From the NCBI GenBank assembly GCA_032871835.1, contig CM065297.1, positions 88,557,052 through 88,621,051 of the forward strand: a stretch of 64,000 nt of DNA. The letters run 5' to 3'. This DNA comes from Dipteronia dyeriana (lineage: Eukaryota > Streptophyta > Magnoliopsida > Sapindales > Sapindaceae). The notes beneath the pieces are model-generated. The model was not told the origin of the DNA and made no database searches. It saw only the letters and a list, made by a program, of their open reading frames with translations. The position numbers and the translations under genes are program-made. Shown here piece after piece: positions 45,636 to 57,500 of the stretch; positions within the stretch are counted from its first letter, which is position 1; every line of letters starts with the position of its first letter.

Positions 45636-48600
45636 ATGGCCACTAATCAAGCACGAATAACTTCATTAAAGGAGAAGTTGGGAGAAGTTCAAACACGAAT
45701 CCCACACTTAGATTCAACCGTATCATTGCTGGGAACCTCGATGTCAGAATTGGTGGGTCAAATGAAAGAAATGATGATGAAATTGGACCAGTTGAGTAGT
45801 CAGCAGGGGTCGCAAGGACCTGTTCCTCAACAACGGGGACCTGTTCCTCAACAACGGGTACCTCTGCTATCAACTCACTGGAGCTGCCAACCGGAATCGA
45901 TTCGCAAAGACCTGTTCCTCATCAACGGGGACCTCCGATTATCAACTCACCGGAGCTGTCAACCAGGATCGATAAATCACTGCTCGATTTTCATCGAAAA
46001 AAACTCAAACTACCTCTGTTTTCAGGTGACGATCCCACGTGGTGGTTGTACAGGGAGGAACGGTACTTTGAAATCCACGGAATCGTAGATCCAGAGAGAC
46101 TTACCGATGTTTCAATTTGTTTAGAGCAACGAGCCCTCAGTTGGTACCGTAAGATGGAAACACAAGCTCCGTTTTGCAGTTGGCAAGAGTTCCGATTGGG
46201 AGTTCTCTAACGGTTTGGGTCGAGTAGTGATGGTGATCCGGCAGAACAGATGATAGGATTGAGACAGGAGACTTCAACCGTCGATTATCGCGAACGGTTT
46301 GAATTCATGGCGACAAGCCTTACCGAAATTCCAGATACGATTTTAAGGGGCACCTTTTTAAAGGGACTGAAGGAAAATATCCGGGGCGGAGGTCAAGTTC
46401 CATCCCGCTTGTGATCTTTGTTCGATGATGAATTTGGCACAAAGAACAGAGGAGAAGAACATAGTCATTCTAAAGGGAGGAGGTACAGGTTTGGGACAAG
46501 CATACAGTTATGGGTCTGGTGGAATACATGGATCGAGTGGAAGCTTGGTTAAGAGTTTCATATCAGGCCCAACTGGATCCAAGCCCACAACCAACTTCCA
46601 ACCTTCATCCACCTCAATTTTTCTCTCTGGCTCACACGACTCCGTAAGACAGAAAGCAGCGCCTCCACCACCGCTGACCGAGAGACTAGAATCTTGGTCG
46701 ATTCGACGTTTGTTTGATACGGAAGCCGTCGAACGTCGTTCACGGGGATTATTCTATCAGTGTGATGAAAAATATGCTCCGGGTCACCAATGTAAGAATC
46801 GGTTCCTACAAGTCTTATTGGTGACCAACGAAGGAGAGGATTCTGACCTAGAAACATACCCGACCCACGTGTTTGGGCAAGAGGAAGCTTCTTCGACAGT
46901 GGATGTATCATTACACTCTCTCATGGGATTCACGTCATCTTCGACAATGAAGTTGAAAGAGGTATTGAACGACACCGAGGTAACAGTCTTGATTGATAGC
47001 TGAGCAACCCACAACTTTATTAATTCTGTTTTGGTAGAATCATTAGAATTGCAGTGTGAGCCGACTGATCGATATGGTATCCAAGTGGGTAACAGGATGT
47101 GTTTTAAACAAGCAGAAATTTGCAAAGGGGTAAAGATACAGCTGCAAGGGGTAATAGTGGTTGGCGGTTTCTTTCCGTTTCCTTTAGGTAGTGCCGATAT
47201 AGTATTGGGTATAACATGGTTGCGAACACTAGGGGTCGTGGAGGCTGATTTGGGGCATTCACTATGAGGTATAAGCTGGGGGAGAAGACAGTTTGCTTAC
47301 AAGGTGATCCCACACTTAGTCATTCACCGGTAACATTAAAGATGTTAGCTCGTTCGTTTCAGGCGGAGAAATACAGGATATTGTTAGAATTTTCAGCCAT
47401 CAATATCAGAGAACAAGAGAGTGCAAATGAGGAAATTCCAATGGGATTGAGGGAAGTACTGCAACGATTTTCGGTTGTCTTCGAGGAGAGGGAAGGGCTG
47501 CCACCTTCGCGTTCCCATGGCCATGCGATCTTCTTACAACCAGATATGTCACCACCAAACATCCGACCTTACCGATACCCAAACACCTAAAATGAGAAGA
47601 TCGAACGATTGATGAAAGAAATGCTAGCTTCAGGAATTATTTGACCAGCTACAGTCCTTTTTTGAGCTCAGTTCTATTGGTTAGGAAAAAAATGGAAGTT
47701 AACGGTTTTACGTGGAATATAGAGCCCTCAATTGGTTGACGGTTCCAGACAAGTTTCCTATTCCAATTATTGATGAGTTGTTGGATGAACTACATGGGGC
47801 AGCTGTGTTTACTAAGCTAGATTTGAAGTCCGGTTATCATCAAATACGTGTCCGTGAAGAGGATATTGCTAAAACGGCTTTTCAAACACACGAAGGGCAT
47901 TATGAGTTCTTGTTGATGCCTTTCGGGTTGACCAATGCTCTTACGACCTTCCAAGCATTAATGAACAATATTTTCAACCCCTACCTTCGGAAATTCGTAC
48001 TCGTATTCTTCGATGACATTATGATTTATTGCAAAACAATATAGGAACATGGGGAGTACCTTGCCACAATGTTGGAATGCTTAAAGTTGCATCAATTGGT
48101 CGTTCATCGCAAGCAGTGCACCTTTGGGCAACCATGCTTAGAATATTTAGGCCATATCATATCGGTGAATGGGGTAGCAGCAGAGCCAACCAAAATTGAG
48201 TCCATGTTGCATTGGCCAAGTCCCAAAAATGTTCGGGATGTGCGAGGATTTCTTAGCCTCATGGGGTATTATAGGCAGTTTGTGCAAGGATATGTGACTA
48301 TAGCTTGACCTTTTACAGATTTACTTAAAAGGGAAGGTTCAAATGGAACGAGGCGTAGTCCGCAATCTTTGTAAGGTTAAAATCAGCCATGACCATCTTA
48401 CTGGTCCTCGCAATGCCAGATTTCTTTAAAGTTTTTATAGTTGAAACCGATGCGTCCTGGGAAGGATTAGAGGTTATTCTCATGCAAGAGGGAAGACCAA
48501 TATCATATTTCAGCAAGGTGCTAGACCATCGTGCCAAGGCGAGATCGGTTTACGAAAGGGAACTCATGGCGGTAGTGTTAGCAATACATAAATGGCATCA

Positions 48601-50213
48601 CTTCCTACTGGGTAGGCACTTTATTGTGCGGACGAATCAACAAAGCCTAAGTTTTCTTTTTGACCAACGAATTTTGGCACCCACTCAACTCCGTTGGATT
48701 GCAAAATTATTGGGGTACGACTTTGAATTGCAGTACAAACCAGGGATAGCTAATAGGATGGCCGATGCATTGTCCCGACGTGGAGAAGATGGTCTGGAAG
48801 CCCTTACCATACTAACGAATACTAAATTTATTGACACGAAAAAACTTGATAAAGGATCAAGGATCAGATCTGGAATTGGTAGCCATCATGGAGAGTTTAG
48901 GAAGAGGAAATTATGATATGAAGGGATTTTCGATACACAAACACATTCTCTTATACAATGAGAGGTTGGTGTTGCTAAAGAATTCAACTTGGGTGGCAAA
49001 GTGCCTTCATGAGTTGTATAACACCATAATAGGAGGCATTCCGATTTTTTTTCTGAACTTACAAGAGAGTAGCAAACAGTCTTTATTGGGTGGGAATGAA
49101 AAGGGATGTGCAAGATTACGTCGCCCGATGTGAGATATACCAAAGGTCGAAATGTGAGGCGTTGGCACCCGGAGGATTGTTGCAGGCCCTACCAATACCG
49201 GAACAAATATGGGAAGATATTTCAATGGACTTTATTGGGGGGTTGCCCCGTTCATGAGGGATGGTCACTATCATGGTAGTAGTCGACCGCCTATCAAAGT
49301 ACTCCCATTTTTGTGCTCTTAACCATCCTTACACGGCTAAGCAAGTGGCAGATTTGTTTGTTAGAGAAATCGTGCGGCTTCATGGGTTTTCAAAATCCTT
49401 ATTTAGTGACATAGACGTGGTCTTCATGAGCAAAGAGCACTTCAAACTACATTGTACCAAACTTCACCATAGCACAGACTATCATCCCTAAGCCAATGGC
49501 CAAACGGAAGTGGTAAATCGATGCTTGGAGACTTACTTAAGGTGCTTTGTGGGAGCTAAACCCAAACAATGGCTATATTGGCTACCTTGGGCTGAATATT
49601 GGTTTAACTCCACATTCCATTCATCAACCAAGACCACTTCTTTCAGGGTTGTCTATGGGCGGGATCCTCTTACGCTTTTTCGTTACCAAGCGGAGGGCTC
49701 TCGTATGGGTGAGATTGATACCCAATTGCAACTTTGAAATGAGATGTTGGATGAGATTAAAGCACAACTTGTGCTGGCTCAACAAAGGATGAAGTTAACA
49801 GCAGATAGTCATCGCCGGAAAGTCGAATTTGAGCCAGGGGGCCAAACGAGTCAACGAAAAGTTGTCTCCTCATTTTTACGGACCCTTTGAAGTGTTAGAA
49901 AAGATAGGAAAGGTGGCTTACAAGCTGCAACTCCCCGAATATGCAAGGATCCACCCCGTTTCTCAAGCCGTTTAAAGGAAAGAAGTACAAGGGGCAGTCG
50001 TTACCTTATCAGTTATCGAAGGATTTGGAGTTGGTCGTGGAGCCGGAGGATGTGCTACGAGTCCGTAAAGACATGACTCAACCGACAATAGTGAAAGAAG
50101 TACTTATCAAATGGGTGAGATTGCCGGATTGTGAGGCATCATGGGAATTGGTTGAGTTCATATTGGGACAATTTCCGGATTTCGACCTTGAGGACAAGGT
50201 CTTCGAAAAGTAG
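45636..50213 (+). pseudogene. Gypsy gag-pol with C-terminal chromodomain, broken
   Basis: Starts at ATG 45636 (MATNQARITSLKEKLGEVQ, coiled coil). Visible parts: gag to about 46400, a zinc-knuckle-like CDEKYAPGHQCKNR (46760-46800), a protease region (LIDS near 46990, then a TGA where Gly-Ala would follow), RT ([33 protein letters not shown], 47712-48044), RNase H (VETDAS, YERELMAVVLAIHKWHHFL, 48389-48800), integrase pieces (49130-49740) and a chromodomain (VLIKWVRLPDCEASWE, FPDFDLEDKV, 50090-50200). The YVDD-type RT motif reads FFDD, the Gypsy form. Stops near 46089, 46413, 47003, 47267, 47590, 48044, 48308 and 49738 inactivate it. Confidence 0.88.
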
Positions 50214-50221
50214 GGGAGTAA

Positions 50222-50751
50222 TGATACACACTTTGAAAAAGTTTATACACATAGGAAGGGTAAGGGACATGTTAGAGACAATGGCACAAAAAGGAGCATA
50301 CTGGCAGGAGGTAACTTGGAGGCTGAAGGGGGAGTGGTTGTTACAAAAGAATCCAAACAGGAGGCAACTTGGAAGCTGAGGTGGCAGAGGTTGTTACAAA
50401 AGAATCCAAATTAGAAAGTGGTCGAGAAAAGGAGGATATAAGGAGTGAGGAAAAGGGGCAGACAGGCATTTGAGAATTGAAATTCTTCTTGGATCATGAG
50501 GAGAGAATAGGCCTCTCGAATGCCTATCTATGTTTTGTTGTTTATTTTCCCTGTTATTCTTTTCTTAGTCATTTCATTATTTGTGCAATGTAACAACTGT
50601 GATTCTCAATACTATTTCATTAAATTAATATAGAAGAATTATTGTGAAAATCTATACAAATTGGATGAATGGAGACCGTAGAGTAGTTTACAAATTGTTG
50701 GAAGTGTTGTGGTGTGTTGTTTGGAGTGAGCTCTTTTACAGGACTGTATCA
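50222..50751 (+). repeat. 3' LTR of the Gypsy element
   Basis: Preceded by the purine-rich AAAAGTAGGGGAGTAA. Same ends and internal duplication as the 5' LTR. Confidence 0.88.
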
Positions 50752-51112
50752 GGAGAGAACGAGATGTCAATGTTTTTCTTTGTTGTCTAAATGAGAGGAA
50801 GCCACCTTTTTCTTCTTGTCTTAACTAATAGTCTAATAGGCATTACCATATATAATACCATTTACCAAGAAATTCTAATGTCAAAGCCTATATAACTATA
50901 CATTTAAGTTATGCAGGATCTGTCATTGGAAAAATGAATAAATTTTCAACATCTTGTTATACTTTTTGGTTGCAATGAACCAGCTCAATAGGTCATTTAT
51001 TTGGTTCTTAATGAGTAAAATATGTAGCATATTTGGAAGTCCATACGAACAAGTAAAGAAAAACCCAAAAAGCAAACACAAAATTATTCAAACTTGTAAC
51101 ATTATTATTAGA
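50752..51112. other. Spacer, probable 3' flank of the inhibitor gene
   Basis: AT-rich, no gene seen. The part next to 51113 should include the inhibitor gene's 3' UTR. Confidence 0.4.
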
Positions 51113-51667
51113 TCATTGAAAACCAATATGATCAATGATTCCCTGAACCACATCACAAATCTGCTTCAAACCCTCCTCCCTCCGCGCGATCTCCGGCGGA
51201 TAAACGAGCCCCGGATAGCTTCTAAAGGCATTATGACAAGCATTTGGGTAATCTGAGGCAGCTGAAATGTGCATGTACGCATAATCATAATTTTCCTTAG
51301 CCAAATCTTGAACTGAAGACCGAAGAGCATCACCGGCGTACGTGTACTTGTCTGCACATCCTTTCAATACCTTCTTCAAGACCGTGTCATTGGATGCGGA
51401 GGAGCTGAGCAACTGCGACGTCAAGTAGGAGGAAGTGGCGGTGGCGTTGGCCATTCCGATTCCGGCCATGATTTGTGCAAGTCCTTTAGTGTCCATATGG
51501 GAGCTTGTTGGGTTGGATTCTAGAGAGAAGACACAGAGATCGTAGTGTTTGGTGTTTTGACATGTTTTTTGGATCAAATCGGTTGTGTCTCTGCCTGATG
51601 CAGAAACGAGTAGGTGATTAGAGAATGTAAAAGAGAGAAGGAAGAAGAAGAAAATGGTGGAAGCCAT
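51113..51667 (-). CDS. Invertase / pectin methylesterase inhibitor domain protein
   Basis: Single exon, 184 residues from ATG 51667 (MASTIFFFFLLSF). A longer in-frame start at 51745 adds 26 residues with a Lys run and would mask the signal peptide, so it is unlikely. The signal peptide spans about 1-24, with cleavage near SASG. The PMEI-like four-helix domain fills the rest. Cysteines 36 and 45, and 104 and 144, fall where the family's two disulfides form, and Cys171 is extra. Motifs: LIQKTCQNTKHYDLC, KGCADKYTYA and YPNACHNAF. Proteins of this fold are secreted and block either acid invertases or pectin methylesterases, which sequence alone seldom separates. The NACH and long C-terminal helix remind me of cell-wall/vacuolar fructosidase inhibitors, with low certainty. 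Confidence 0.85.
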   Translation of the reverse strand: MASTIFFFFLLSFTFSNHLLVSASGRDTTDLIQKTCQNTKHYDLCVFSLESNPTSSHMDTKGLAQIMAGIGMANATATSSYLTSQLLSSSASNDTVLKKVLKGCADKYTYAGDALRSSVQDLAKENYDYAYMHISAASDYPNACHNAFRSYPGLVYPPEIARREEGLKQICDVVQGIIDHIGFQ

Positions 51668-51910
51668 CAGAGAATCTGAATTTTTTTTTTTTTTTTTTTG
51701 AGGTAGTGAATGGAAGCTATACGGAGGATCGTCTTTTTCCTTCACATGCTTCTTTTATATATGTTTTAAAATTAACATAATTATTTAAAATAATAATTTA
51801 ATATTACTATCAATAAAATTAATGGATTGAAAACGGTAACGGAATTGAGTTGGTCAAAGCGTATTAAATTTGTCGCTTGAGAATTTGAATAAATTACGCA
51901 ATAATGATCA

Positions 51911-52466
51911 GGGACAGTTGCTCAAACCTCCCATAAAGTTAACCGATATATAACCAATATTACCCTCGATTGTAACTTTGTTAAAATGGTATATTTTTCA
52001 TTTACTAATTGTTTGACTATTCATTAAAATTTAAAATGATTAAATTATCTCTGAATTAATCATTTTATTATAATAATTATTATATTTAAAGATTTTTTTA
52101 TAATAAAATTAATTAACTAATCATTTTTTTTATTTAAATGATTACAGATTTTATTACAAATGGAATCAAATTAATTAACTAATCATTTTTTTAAAATATT
52201 TTTATCAATTTGTTTTTATTTTTCTTTTAAAAAATATTTTTGTTAATTAATTAGGTTCTATTTATAATAAAATCTCTAACCGTTTAAATAAAAAAATGGT
52301 TACTTAATTAATTTTATTATAATAAAATCCTAAAATATAATAATCATTACAATAAAAGAATTAATTCAAGGGTAATTTAATCATTTTAAATTCTAAGTCT
52401 AATCAAACAATTAATCAATGAAAAGCATGATAGTATTCCCTCATGGGAAGTTCATGCAATTTTCTC
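51911..52466. mobile_element. Mutator-type MITE with long inverted arms
   Basis: Flanked by TAATGATCA (51902-51910) and TAATGATTA (52467-52475), a 9-bp target duplication with one mismatch. The ends are GGGACAGTTGC and, inverted, GAGAAAATTGC. Pairing resumes strongly inside, for example TTTAAAATGATTAAATTA and TAATAAAATTAATTAA in both arms, so most of the 556 bases form one long hairpin. It is AT-rich and non-coding. It lies some 250 bases upstream of the inhibitor gene's ATG. Confidence 0.82.
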
Positions 52467-52578
52467 TAATGATTATATGCTTCCATTTTAAATTTATTAC
52501 ATATTTTTTTTGCCATTGAAGTTTTTATATATCTTCATTCCAAGCTTGAGGAAATATCTATGTTACAGTTTGAGGGGG

Positions 52579-52970
52579 TGTTAAAGTCAATCAGCTACAA
52601 TCAAGGGTATCAATCAATCATAAATTGATATAATTGATTGTGATTGATTGGATGATTAAATTGAATCATCAATTGTTAATCTAATTGTCGATCAACTACG
52701 ATCAAGAGTGTCAATCAATCATAGATCTATGTAATTTATTGTGATTAATTGAGTGATTAAATAGATTGATTCTCCTTCCTTTTATTTTCTAGCCCTAACA
52801 CTATAAATTGATATATCTTTATCTACTAGGCATAGCATTATTATATACATATCAAATACAAAGGGTTTCTTGTCTTTGTAGTCTTCAAAACGAAGCTCCA
52901 CCATTAGGGCTTAAATACTAACTAGTATTGTAAATATAGTTTCATCCATTAAATTGCAAAGTGTTGGAAG
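52579..52970 (+). repeat. LTR remnant with an internal 101-bp duplication
   Basis: A polypurine-like TTTGAGGGGG precedes TGTTAAAGTC, as at the start of a Copia 3' LTR. The region then has a TATA-like CTATAAATTG near 52801. Inside, a unit of about 100 bases occurs twice (starts 52588 and 52689; shared ATCAATCAATCATA and GTGATTRATTG). No coding sequence of the parent element remains, and the right edge is a guess. Confidence 0.4.
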
Positions 52971-53700
52971 ACATCATCTTTGAATTGAGAGTTACATTTC
53001 AGACCATACTTATAGTGTCTAATCTCGATAATTAAGTCCCGATAAATCCTCGGTTTACGATGATGTAGGGTTTAAAAAATAAAAAACATAAGGAATATTT
53101 AATTTCTTATCAACAAGACGTTATAATATTGATGAAATTTTAACAAATGGTCCCGGACACAGATTAAGAGGTGGAAATAGTTAGTTTTGACTATATAAAT
53201 CATAGGAAAATGGTTTGGAATAAAATCTATAAGTTTAATTGTTACCAACCAAGTTTGAAAATTTATTTTCACCTTATGGCCAAAGAAAATTACTGAAATA
53301 CCCTATTACATATTCCTCGTGCAGTCTTGCTTCTCTATTTACGTACTCTTCATCCACCTTTTCTTTCTCCCTCTTTCTTCTCTCTTTCTCCTCTCACTAA
53401 TTTCTCAGTCGTCATTAGTAATAATATCTGTGGGAAGCAAAACATTAAGTTGTTATACAAAGAAAAAAGTCAAAAAAATAAGGTTCATTTCGTTGAAGGT
53501 TTTGGGAGTTTCGAATTTTTGAAAAATTCGACGAATCTTAACAACACCGGTCTGGTGTTAAACTTTTACTTAAATATGTTCATTTAACAAAACAAAAAAA
53601 ATCCTAAATTTCATGGGACTTTTTTTTTTTTACATTATTTAATTATTTGAGAAATCAAATATCAAAATTCGAACTTTGTCATTTTCAACACAAAAAAATT
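52971..53700. other. Gene-poor stretch
   Basis: No recognisable gene. Frames at 53319-53587 are Ser/Leu-rich translations of a TC-rich tract and show no domain. Confidence 0.4.
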
Positions 53701-53870
53701 CGTGAAACCATTTTTAATACCATGTGAAATAATTTTTAATACTAGTGAAATCATATTTGTTATATTACGTAAGATCATTTTTTGCAATATTAGCTATTTA
53801 GCTACATGAAATCATGTTCTATTATATGTGAAATCATTTTTGCTATAATATATGTGAAATTTTCTAAAAA
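53701..53870. repeat. Degenerate array of GTGAAATCATTTTT-like units
   Basis: Six to seven diverged copies of a unit of about 20-35 bases (core TGAAATCATTTTT) follow one another. They are non-coding. Confidence 0.6.
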
Positions 53871-54118
53871 ATGGGGGAAGCCACTTAACTGAAGGGCATG
53901 CTGGATATTTCACTTTTATTTGGTTAAAAATAATCGTATTTATGCACGTGGTAAAAATATATTTTACTATTTCTTGAGGGATATTTATGAAAATTTTCTA
54001 ATTAAAAGAGTTGTATTATTTTTAATACATTAAAAAAGCTTTATATTTTTTAAAGACTCTACTGTGTTAAGATAATGTTGTGATCTGTCTAAATGCGCTA
54101 CGAGCAATTTGGATATTT

Positions 54119-54869
54119 AGGGGTCGTTTGTTTTTTTGTATGAATACTGAACAATCCTGAATTTTTCTAATGACTGAAATCTGAATCTGAATGATATGTT
54201 TGTTTTTTTTTTCTCACATCCGAATGTATTGTCAACATGTTTGTTTTTTAAAAGTAAAATTATCTGAATATAAGTAATTTTATATTTATACCTATGTTAA
54301 ACAATTATACATATAATATGGAATAAAAACAATCAAAAAATAATAATTATATATGAACACATATGATAATGATCTTCATCTTTGATTATAAACAAACTTC
54401 ATTTTTTTTTTAAAAAGTTTTTTTTTTCAAAAAATAAAAAGGACATCAGGAAAACTCGTATAAAACACTCATATATATATATATATAAATACATCACCAT
54501 AATATCATAATAAAGTATCGATGTTAAACACTAATATGAACAGTGATTAGAGTTCTTTTTTATTTGGGTTCTTTTTTATTTTTAAAGCTATTTAAAATAA
54601 GCAATCTATTAAAATAAAGATTTCTATACCATATGTAATTTTGATAAAATTGGAAATGTGTTATATATGGGAGGATAGTATCGAAAGAAAAGATTTTAGA
54701 TTTATTTAATGCAATTCAGTGATTTACAATTAAGTTAAAAGTCAAGATTTTTTACTTTTTATTTTAAGTTGCTTTTTAGGATTTTTAAATTATTTGACCA
54801 CTTAAAAAAACAAACAAAATAAATTCAGACCCATTAAGTTTTAAGTGGAAAAAACAAAAAACCCCTTAC
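54119..54869. mobile_element. Degenerate hAT-like MITE
   Basis: The left end TAGGGGTCGTTTGTTTTTTT and inverted right end TAAGGGGTTTTTTGTTTTTT are alike. The interior carries CTGAAT-rich stretches seen in hAT-type MITEs of many plants (family recollection). An 8-bp duplication was not found, so the limits are tentative. Confidence 0.42.
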
Positions 54870-55441
54870 TCTCAACTCATGTAAATAAATATTTAAGGGT
54901 AATTACACAATAAGCCTTAAACTCTTTTTTTTATATATCTTAATTCCAATTAGTTTACGGTTTTTTATTTTATTTTTAATTAAATTTGTTTTTTTTTTGT
55001 TTTTCGGATGCTAAATTGGTCTCTAAATTTATAAAAGTGATCAAATTGATTTTTTTAAAACCCTAAATTGATTCTTATCACGGTCCAAAAACCGTTATTT
55101 TAAATTTGATTTTATCAGAAGTTTTGAAAATACTTTAATACTCCTATTTAATATTGAAAGCTGTACTTTTTGTGCAAAATGGTTTTTTTACTTTTATCCA
55201 ATATGTCCGTCAGAAAACAAAATCAACATTTCATCACTAATATAATTATAACAATAAAAAAAATAAAAACATTAATAGGAGATATAAATATTAATTAATA
55301 ATTCAATAAAAATAAAACGAATAAGTTAAAAATTAATAAAAATTCATTTTTAAAAAATCGGAGGCCAAACTAATGGCGGCCTCTATCCTAGGTGCAACCT
55401 CCTCCACAAACCCGACCTTGGAGGCAATGTCCACCATAAGT
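54870..55441. other. AT-rich spacer
   Basis: No gene. Begins with GGGTAATTACAC, a start often seen in Mutator-type MITEs, but no inverted partner was found. Near 55360-55425 lies a GGCCTCC-containing segment discussed under findings. Confidence 0.4.
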
Positions 55442-55710
55442 TGATTATTATATATTATTGATTTTATCGAAGTTAGTTGGTTACTTATTAATTAGTTAAT
55501 GTCTTTTACCTTAGTAATTTATAATAAAGAGATGCGTATATTGTTACTCAATCTCATTTCTAGAAAAGTTTTCAAATCAGTCTTTATTTTATCTTGACAG
55601 ATTAATTCTATTAGAGTTCTTGTCATTGTGAAACGTAATAACTACTTGTCATGTATACATATTCAGTACAAAGAAATGAAGAAATTAAGTTGTTCTTTTA
55701 AAATTCCACA
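55442..55710 (+). repeat. Probable 5' LTR of the old Copia element
   Basis: Ends ATTCCACA directly before the primer site. The left edge (TGATTATTATA at 55442) is inferred from the TG start, because no partner LTR is available for comparison. Confidence 0.5.
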
Positions 55711-55722
55711 TGATATTAGAGC
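55711..55722 (+). other. Degraded primer-binding site
   Basis: TGATATTAGAGC matches the tRNA-Met-type site TGGTATCAGAGC at 10 of 12 bases. Confidence 0.7.
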
Positions 55723-55762
55723 ACTCTCTGAAACCGAAATCTCACGAGTGAATAAGTATAGG

Positions 55763-57073
55763 ATGGCGACTCCTAGTACATCCTCAGATGGCGACCTAAT
55801 TCATAACCCACCAACTCAAAAAACAATGGCGGGTGGCTGGTCCGATAATCATCATCTCTCCCACATGCCTATTACTGGTCACAAACTGAATGACCATAAC
55901 TATCTTCAATGGTCTCGATCTCTGACTATGTTCATCTGTGAGAAAGGAAAAGATGATTACATCACCGGAGTTTCCCAGTCACTAAGAAAGGAATAGCTGT
56001 CATTCAAGAAACGGAAAACCGAAAACTTATGCCATGGTTGATTAACTCCATGACTTATGACATAGGGGAGAATTTTCTACTCTATGAAACTGCTAAAGAG
56101 ATATGGGAGGCTGCAAATCAAACCTATTCCAATATTGACAACTCTACAGAACTGTTTGGAATAGAGAGCACTCTCCATGATCTTCGCTAAGGAGACATGA
56201 TGGTCACTTAGTTCTTAAATACTCTCACTCGACATTAGCAATAGTTGGGGATATATTCAAAAAACACAGTGGAAGTGTTCTGAAGATGGTGCTTTGTACG
56301 AGGAAATTGCAGAGCAGAAGAGAATATTCAGTTTTCTACTTGGACTGAATCAAAATCTTGATGAATTTCGAGGATGAGTTCTTGGAACATAGCCACTTCC
56401 CAGTATCCTAGAAGTGTTTTCAGAAGTTCGTAGAGAAGAAAGCCAGAAGAAGGTAATGACGGGATTCGAGATGCACACTTTTCCTCGGGACCCCAAATCC
56501 CTGCACCCCCATCCCCATTTGGGGATTTTTTTTCTGGAAAAAATGGGAAAATGAGGGGGGGATGAAAATCATCCCCAAATTGAAATGGGGATGGGGATGA
56601 GGATGGGGATGGGGATGGGAGGACCCCTCCCTATCCACATTTTCCCATTTTTCCATTTTCCCCAAACATATATAAATATAAATATAATATATATTTTATT
56701 TTTATTTTTTATTCTTTGAAACCCTAGATATATAAACACATTTACTGTTTTTACCTCCAAAACATAACCCTATGGATTTTTCAAAGTATTTGGCAATGAA
56801 TTGGCTATTAATCTCTTTCGATTATCTATTATGTGAAGTTTTTTTGTTAAAAAACAGTTTGTATTACTTCACATATGAAGTTGATTTAGTTTTTAACTTT
56901 GAATTATTTGAAACACTTTATGTAATTTTTAGTTAAATGGAGAGATGGAGAAATGGGGGACCGAGAGAAACGGGGAGACGAGAAAAAATGGGGAAAATGG
57001 GGAACTGGAGATGGGGATGGATATACCTCCCTACAAAAATCCCCATACCCATTTTCCCCAAATGGGGAAATGT

Positions 57074-57104
<31 letters not shown>

Positions 57105-57500
57105 GGGGGGATGGGGGAAGGGTTTGGGAAGTGGGGATGGGGATGGGGATGGAGGGACCTATATCCATCCCCATTCCACAAACGTGCATCTCTAGACAGG
57201 ATCAACTAAAGCTGAAACCAATCCTGTTGGTTCAGTCACCGAAAGTTCTACACTGAGGAACTCAAAACAGTTTCAATGATATGGTGTGATCTTTGTTGAA
57301 AGTCGGGACACATGAAGGAAAATTGTTGGAGAATCCATGGCAAACCAATAGATTGGAAACCAAACCTACCACTCCAATGACAGAGAAAGTAGATGGAATA
57401 TGGTAGCTGGTCCTTCCTGGACTGAATTTTCAGTAAAGAACAGATGGAAGCACTACAGAAATTTTTTAATCAGCCTTCACAGAACTCCAACACATCAACC
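55763..57500 (+). pseudogene. Copia gag, split by a MITE
   Basis: From ATG 55763 (MATPSTSSDGDL). The typical gag block (ITGHKLNDHNYLQWSRSL, then the region to 56460) is interrupted by stops near 55996 and 56190 and by the MITE at 56466-57194. The zinc-knuckle part (KSGHMKENCWRIHGKP) resumes at about 57290-57350. Confidence 0.8.
56466..57194. mobile_element. hAT-type MITE, copy A, inside Copia gag
   Basis: Ends TCGAGATGCAC and, inverted, TAGAGATGCAC. Target duplication GACGGGAT (56458-56465) and GACAGGAT (57195-57202), 7 of 8 bases. The interior has GGGGAT-rich arms, an AT-rich centre and a run of 40 G at 57074-57113. Frames across it (Pro- or Gly-rich) are artefacts. Copy B at 62888-63495 has the same layout. 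Confidence 0.82.

Larger units (their letters stand above)
45082..50751 (+). mobile_element. Ty3/Gypsy chromodomain LTR retrotransposon, decayed
   Basis: Two LTRs, 45082-45611 and 50222-50751 (530 bases each), both start TGATACAC and end TGTATCA. Between them are gag, protease, RT, RNase H, integrase and a C-terminal chromodomain in Gypsy order. By eye the LTRs differ at about 36 positions (near 7%), and the coding part has many stops, so it is clearly older than the Copia element at 26-32 kb. The flanking 5-mers GAGTT and GGAGA do not match, so no target duplication is evident. Confidence 0.9.

Noticed and set aside
56933..57256. Gly- or Pro-rich frames around the poly-G run
   Set aside because: Generated by the G homopolymer and GGGGAT repeats in the MITE.
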